Positions 7,298 through 9,232 of a DNA stretch of 9,232 nt are shown in pieces (within the stretch, counting starts at the first letter, position 1; each line of letters opens with the position of its first letter). The position numbers were made by a program, and so were the translations under genes. Under the pieces are notes generated by a model. The model was not told where the DNA came from, searched no databases, and saw only the letters and a list, made by a program, of their open reading frames with translations. This DNA is from Phycisphaerales bacterium (GTDB taxonomy: Bacteria > Planctomycetota > Phycisphaerae > Phycisphaerales > UBA1924), in the NCBI GenBank assembly GCA_029260415.1, contig JAJDDH010000163.1, positions 1 through 9,232 on the forward strand. Reading direction: 5' to 3'.

Positions 7298-7303
7298 CCT
7301 CCT
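7298..7303 (-). promoter_or_regulatory. Ribosome binding site that fixes the gene 4 start
   Basis: A full AGGAGG lies five bases before the ATG at 7292. The in-frame upstream ATG at 7343 would place this site inside coding sequence and add a charged 17-residue stretch in front of the signal peptide. Confidence 0.8.
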
Positions 7304-7350
7304 CGCAGAGACGCTGCGTCCCGCGCGTTCGTGGATCGATCACGTCGCAT

Positions 7351-7389
7351 TGTCACTCGAAGAGCGGTGGGTGTCACGAAAAACCGTGA
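7351..7389. promoter_or_regulatory. Paired TGTCAC sites and small hairpin before gene 4
   Basis: TGTCAC occurs at 7351-7356 and 7372-7377, 21 bp apart, or about two helical turns. The second copy overlaps a 5-bp stem, TCACG (7374-7378) with CGTGA (7385-7389). On the minus strand the loop of this stem reads GTTTTT. The pair could be an operator, and the hairpin could be a weak terminator of gene 5. Both are short and may be chance. The rest of the 135-bp gap shows no clear promoter. Confidence 0.22.
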
Positions 7390-7427
7390 AATCGCCGGAT
7401 ATGGCCGGTTCGTGCGCCCTGTCGAGG

Positions 7428-8978
7428 CTACGGGCAGCCGCCGGCGAAGGCGCCCAGAAACGCGACCACGTCGGAGAAATCCAGCGTGCCCGCCGGAGGG
7501 GCGAGGTCCGCCAGCGGGTCCATCGACGCGAACGCCGAGAGGAACGCGACAACATCCGAGAAATCCAGCGACCCGAACGGGCTGGCCAGATCGCCAGCGT
7601 TGCACGCGGGATCGCCCAGGCGCCCGCTCGGGTTCACGCGCTGGGCGACGATCGCGTCGTCGTCGTCCCCGGGCCGGTCCCGGTACCAGATGACCACGAT
7701 CCCGTCGCCCGACGCGACCGAGCGCACATCGCTGACCTGCTCGGCGCTCGAGAGCTGCAGCGCCACCGGATCGAGCTTGCCCGCCCCGTCCACGCGGCGC
7801 ATGACAGCGCCGCCCTCGCCGCCGATGACGACCGAGAGGCGACCGTCCCGCCAGACCGCGTCGAAGCTAGACCCGAACCGTTCGATCGGGTGAATCGCAA
7901 CGCCCGCGTCGCCCCAGAGGCGGTCACCCCCGAGCGAGATGCGCTGGGCGTTGATCGTCTGGTCGTCCAGCAGGCCGTTGCGCCAAGAGACAATCAGGTC
8001 GCCCGTTGCGTCGTCTGGCTCCACGATCGGATCGAACTGGCGATCGGCGCCCAGGGAGACGACATGCCCCTCGAGCGGGAAGGCGAGCGACCCGTCCGGG
8101 GCGATGCGCTGCATCCGCAGCGGAGCGGGCGTGAACCCGGTCTCGAAGCCCTCGGTGAACATGAGCACGGCGCCGCCCTGACCGTCCGCGACCGCGACCG
8201 GGTCCGTGTGGCGCGAGCTGGTGATGTCGGGCGGTGATCCGTTAAGGCGGATCGGCGCCTCCCAGGCGGGCAGGCCGTCAGCGTCGAGGCGCTGCACCCG
8301 GATGAGACGGGTGTACGGGAACGGCGACGCGTCCCAGAAGATGTACGCGCCACCGCCCGGCTCGGGGACCACGGCAAACACCCGCATGTTCGAGCCCGAG
8401 AGGTTGTCAAAGATCGCTGGCGACGCCCAGACCGGCGCGCCCTGCGGGTCCACCCGATCGGCGCGGATCGTGGACTGGGCGTGCGAGACAATCATCACGT
8501 CATCGCTTGCGAGGCGGGCGGCGCCGCCGAGCGTGAACACCTCGCTGGTCATGAACCCGCTCGGCCAGGTCAGCGCCCCGCCCGCGTCGAAGCTCTGCAC
8601 CGGGTAGCTGTCGAGCCCGACCCGAGCGCGGCTGACAATCGTCGAGCCGTTCGTCGTGACAAGAACCGGGGGCAGGTGGAAGCCGCACGTCGGGTCCTCC
8701 TGCGCCAGAAGGCCGTCGGGCGAGAGCAGCATGCCCCGGAGCGAGACGCGTTGGAGGCGGACCGCCCCGACACAGATGTTGTCCTGCCACGCTGCCCAGA
8801 CCGCCCCGTCATTGGCGCCGACGATGTTGTGGCGCTCGCTGAACGTGACCCCGGCATACCCCACGCGCAGGGGCGTCGCGGGGTCCGAGGACCACTGGGC
8901 GATGGCGCCGGAGCTGGCCATGGAGAGCAGCCCGAGCGTGCAATGCAGGGCGAATCGGCGGTGGCGGCGTGGACGCAT
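7428..8978 (-). CDS. Secreted eight-repeat beta-propeller-like protein with double dockerin tail (gene 5)
   Basis: This is a 516-residue exported protein. The ATG at 8978 follows a GGAG (8990-8987) with eight-base spacing. The signal peptide is residues 1-27 (Arg-rich start, Ala-Ile-Ala before Gln28). The body, about 55-455, contains eight copies of a motif pairing a strand such as GGAYIFW or GDLIVSW with a strand and turn of the form hxQRhxxxGxxxW. The QR-type strands fall near 76, 127, 173, 228, 289, 344, 393 and 445, so the period is about 46-61 residues, typical of propeller blades. This 'QR-D-x-x-G-x-x-x-W' repeat is familiar from uncharacterised bacterial secreted proteins. Residues 459-516 are the dockerin pair with Cys459 and Cys515. 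No active-site residues are apparent; carbohydrate or protein binding is a guess. The fold assignment is inferred from repeat spacing alone. Confidence 0.94.
   Translation of the reverse strand: MRPRRHRRFALHCTLGLLSMASSGAIAQWSSDPATPLRVGYAGVTFSERHNIVGANDGAVWAAWQDNICVGAVRLQRVSLRGMLLSPDGLLAQEDPTCGFHLPPVLVTTNGSTIVSRARVGLDSYPVQSFDAGGALTWPSGFMTSEVFTLGGAARLASDDVMIVSHAQSTIRADRVDPQGAPVWASPAIFDNLSGSNMRVFAVVPEPGGGAYIFWDASPFPYTRLIRVQRLDADGLPAWEAPIRLNGSPPDITSSRHTDPVAVADGQGGAVLMFTEGFETGFTPAPLRMQRIAPDGSLAFPLEGHVVSLGADRQFDPIVEPDDATGDLIVSWRNGLLDDQTINAQRISLGGDRLWGDAGVAIHPIERFGSSFDAVWRDGRLSVVIGGEGGAVMRRVDGAGKLDPVALQLSSAEQVSDVRSVASGDGIVVIWYRDRPGDDDDAIVAQRVNPSGRLGDPACNAGDLASPFGSLDFSDVVAFLSAFASMDPLADLAPPAGTLDFSDVVAFLGAFAGGCP
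7431..7604 (-). repeat. Dockerin-tail coding repeat, gene 5 (two 84-bp units)
   Basis: The units start near 7441 and 7525, 84 bp apart. The loops read DLASPFG and DLAPPAG. The tail ends AFAGGCP rather than the AFGAGCP of genes 2-4, and the linker is ASMDP rather than GAMDP. This is the most diverged of the complete tails, yet both Cys residues are kept. Confidence 0.85.
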
Positions 8979-9023
8979 GGCGTGTTCTCCGGGTTGAACA
9001 AGCCCCAGCCTACGGCGCCATGC

Positions 9024-9052
9024 GCCCGCAACGACCCCCCTGTTCAGCGGGC
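9024..9052 (-). terminator. Stem-loop after gene 6, related to copy B
   Basis: GCCCGC (9024-9029) and GCGGGC (9047-9052) form a perfect 6-bp stem with a 17-base loop, beginning nine bases past the gene 6 stop. Read on the minus strand, CCCGCTGAA...GGG..TCG..GCGGG matches the stem-loop after gene 3 apart from loop insertions. It lacks the AGCCGAGA block and a U-tract. It may be a terminator or a 3'-end element in the 83-bp gap before gene 5. Confidence 0.42.
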
Positions 9053-9061
9053 CTGAATGCT

Positions 9062-9232
9062 TTACGGGCAGGGGCCGGCGCCGAACGCGACCAGGAACGC
9101 CAGCACGTCGTCAAAGTCGAACACGCCCATAGGCAGGGCCAGATCCCCCGCAGGGTCCATCGCCCCGAACGCGACCAGGAACGCGAGCACGTCATCGAAG
9201 TCGAGCGTGCCGATCGGGACGGCCGTGTCCGC
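9062..9232 (-). CDS. C-terminal dockerin tail of a truncated gene (gene 6, runs off right edge)
   Basis: The last 56 codons and a TAA (9064-9062) are present; everything upstream lies outside the window. The visible protein is nearly all of the double dockerin tail, with two units 84 bp apart (near 9078 and 9162). It differs from the other tails in three ways. The helix motif is FDDVLAFLVAF instead of FSDVVAFL. The first loop is D-TAVPIG, which lacks the usual LAPPFG pattern. The end is GAGPCP, with a Pro inserted before the conserved Cys. The first Cys of the tail would lie just beyond the edge. The body of the protein is unknown, but it is very probably secreted like its neighbours. Confidence 0.88.
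   Translation of the reverse strand, partial: ADTAVPIGTLDFDDVLAFLVAFGAMDPAGDLALPMGVFDFDDVLAFLVAFGAGPCP

Noticed and set aside
7293..7343. Upstream ATG at 7343 as the gene 4 start
   Set aside because: It would put a charged 17-residue segment before a normal signal peptide and bury the AGGAGG ribosome site inside the coding region.
6894..8237. Plus-strand open frame (447 codons) spanning genes 4 and 5
   Set aside because: It runs across two minus-strand genes and the gap between them. The composition is of shadow type, with no signal peptide or recognisable motif.

Overview
The window looks like part of a Planctomycetota genome, most likely Phycisphaerales or a relative. The base composition is GC-rich. 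Every gene is on the minus strand and encodes a secreted protein. All five genes whose 3' end is visible finish with the same roughly 58-residue double repeat ending in Gly-Cys-Pro (Gly-Pro-Cys-Pro in one). I recognise this tail as the 'GC-type dockerin' that is typical of that group. No RNA genes, insertion sequences, CRISPR arrays or integration sites were seen.

Layout in transcription order (right to left): (6) 9232-9062, only the last 56 codons of a gene, a dockerin tail. (5) 8978-7428, a secreted eight-repeat beta-propeller-like protein with a dockerin tail. (4) 7292-4728, an 854-residue secreted mosaic: four degenerate LGL..DNLDAL repeats, a long uncharacterised middle, a Cys-rich C-terminal domain and a dockerin tail. 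(3) 4623-2863 and (2) 2734-989, tandem paralogues, each with a signal peptide, a right-handed beta-helix with Pmp-like FxxN/GGAI coils, a choice-of-anchor-Q-like segment and a dockerin tail. (1) 822-1, the first 274 codons of a secreted, Gly/Thr/Asn-rich, repeat-type protein that runs off the left edge.

Gaps between genes are 83-166 bp. No gene-free stretch exceeds 170 bp. Three gaps share an element, AGCCGAGA-N13-CCCTTCA, with identical 13-nt spacing. It lies just past the stop codons of genes 2, 3 and 4. A related stem-loop follows gene 6 and a weaker trace follows gene 5.

The genes share a destination rather than a pathway. The N-terminal bodies differ, but the C-terminal tag is the same, which suggests one export and surface-attachment or sorting route. 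No cohesin, sortase, protease or transporter is in the window. The most notable points are the invariant Cys pair bracketing the tail, the replacement of dockerin calcium ligands by Ala/Pro, and the conserved 3' flank, which may mark the boundary of a duplicated or shuffled tail cassette.
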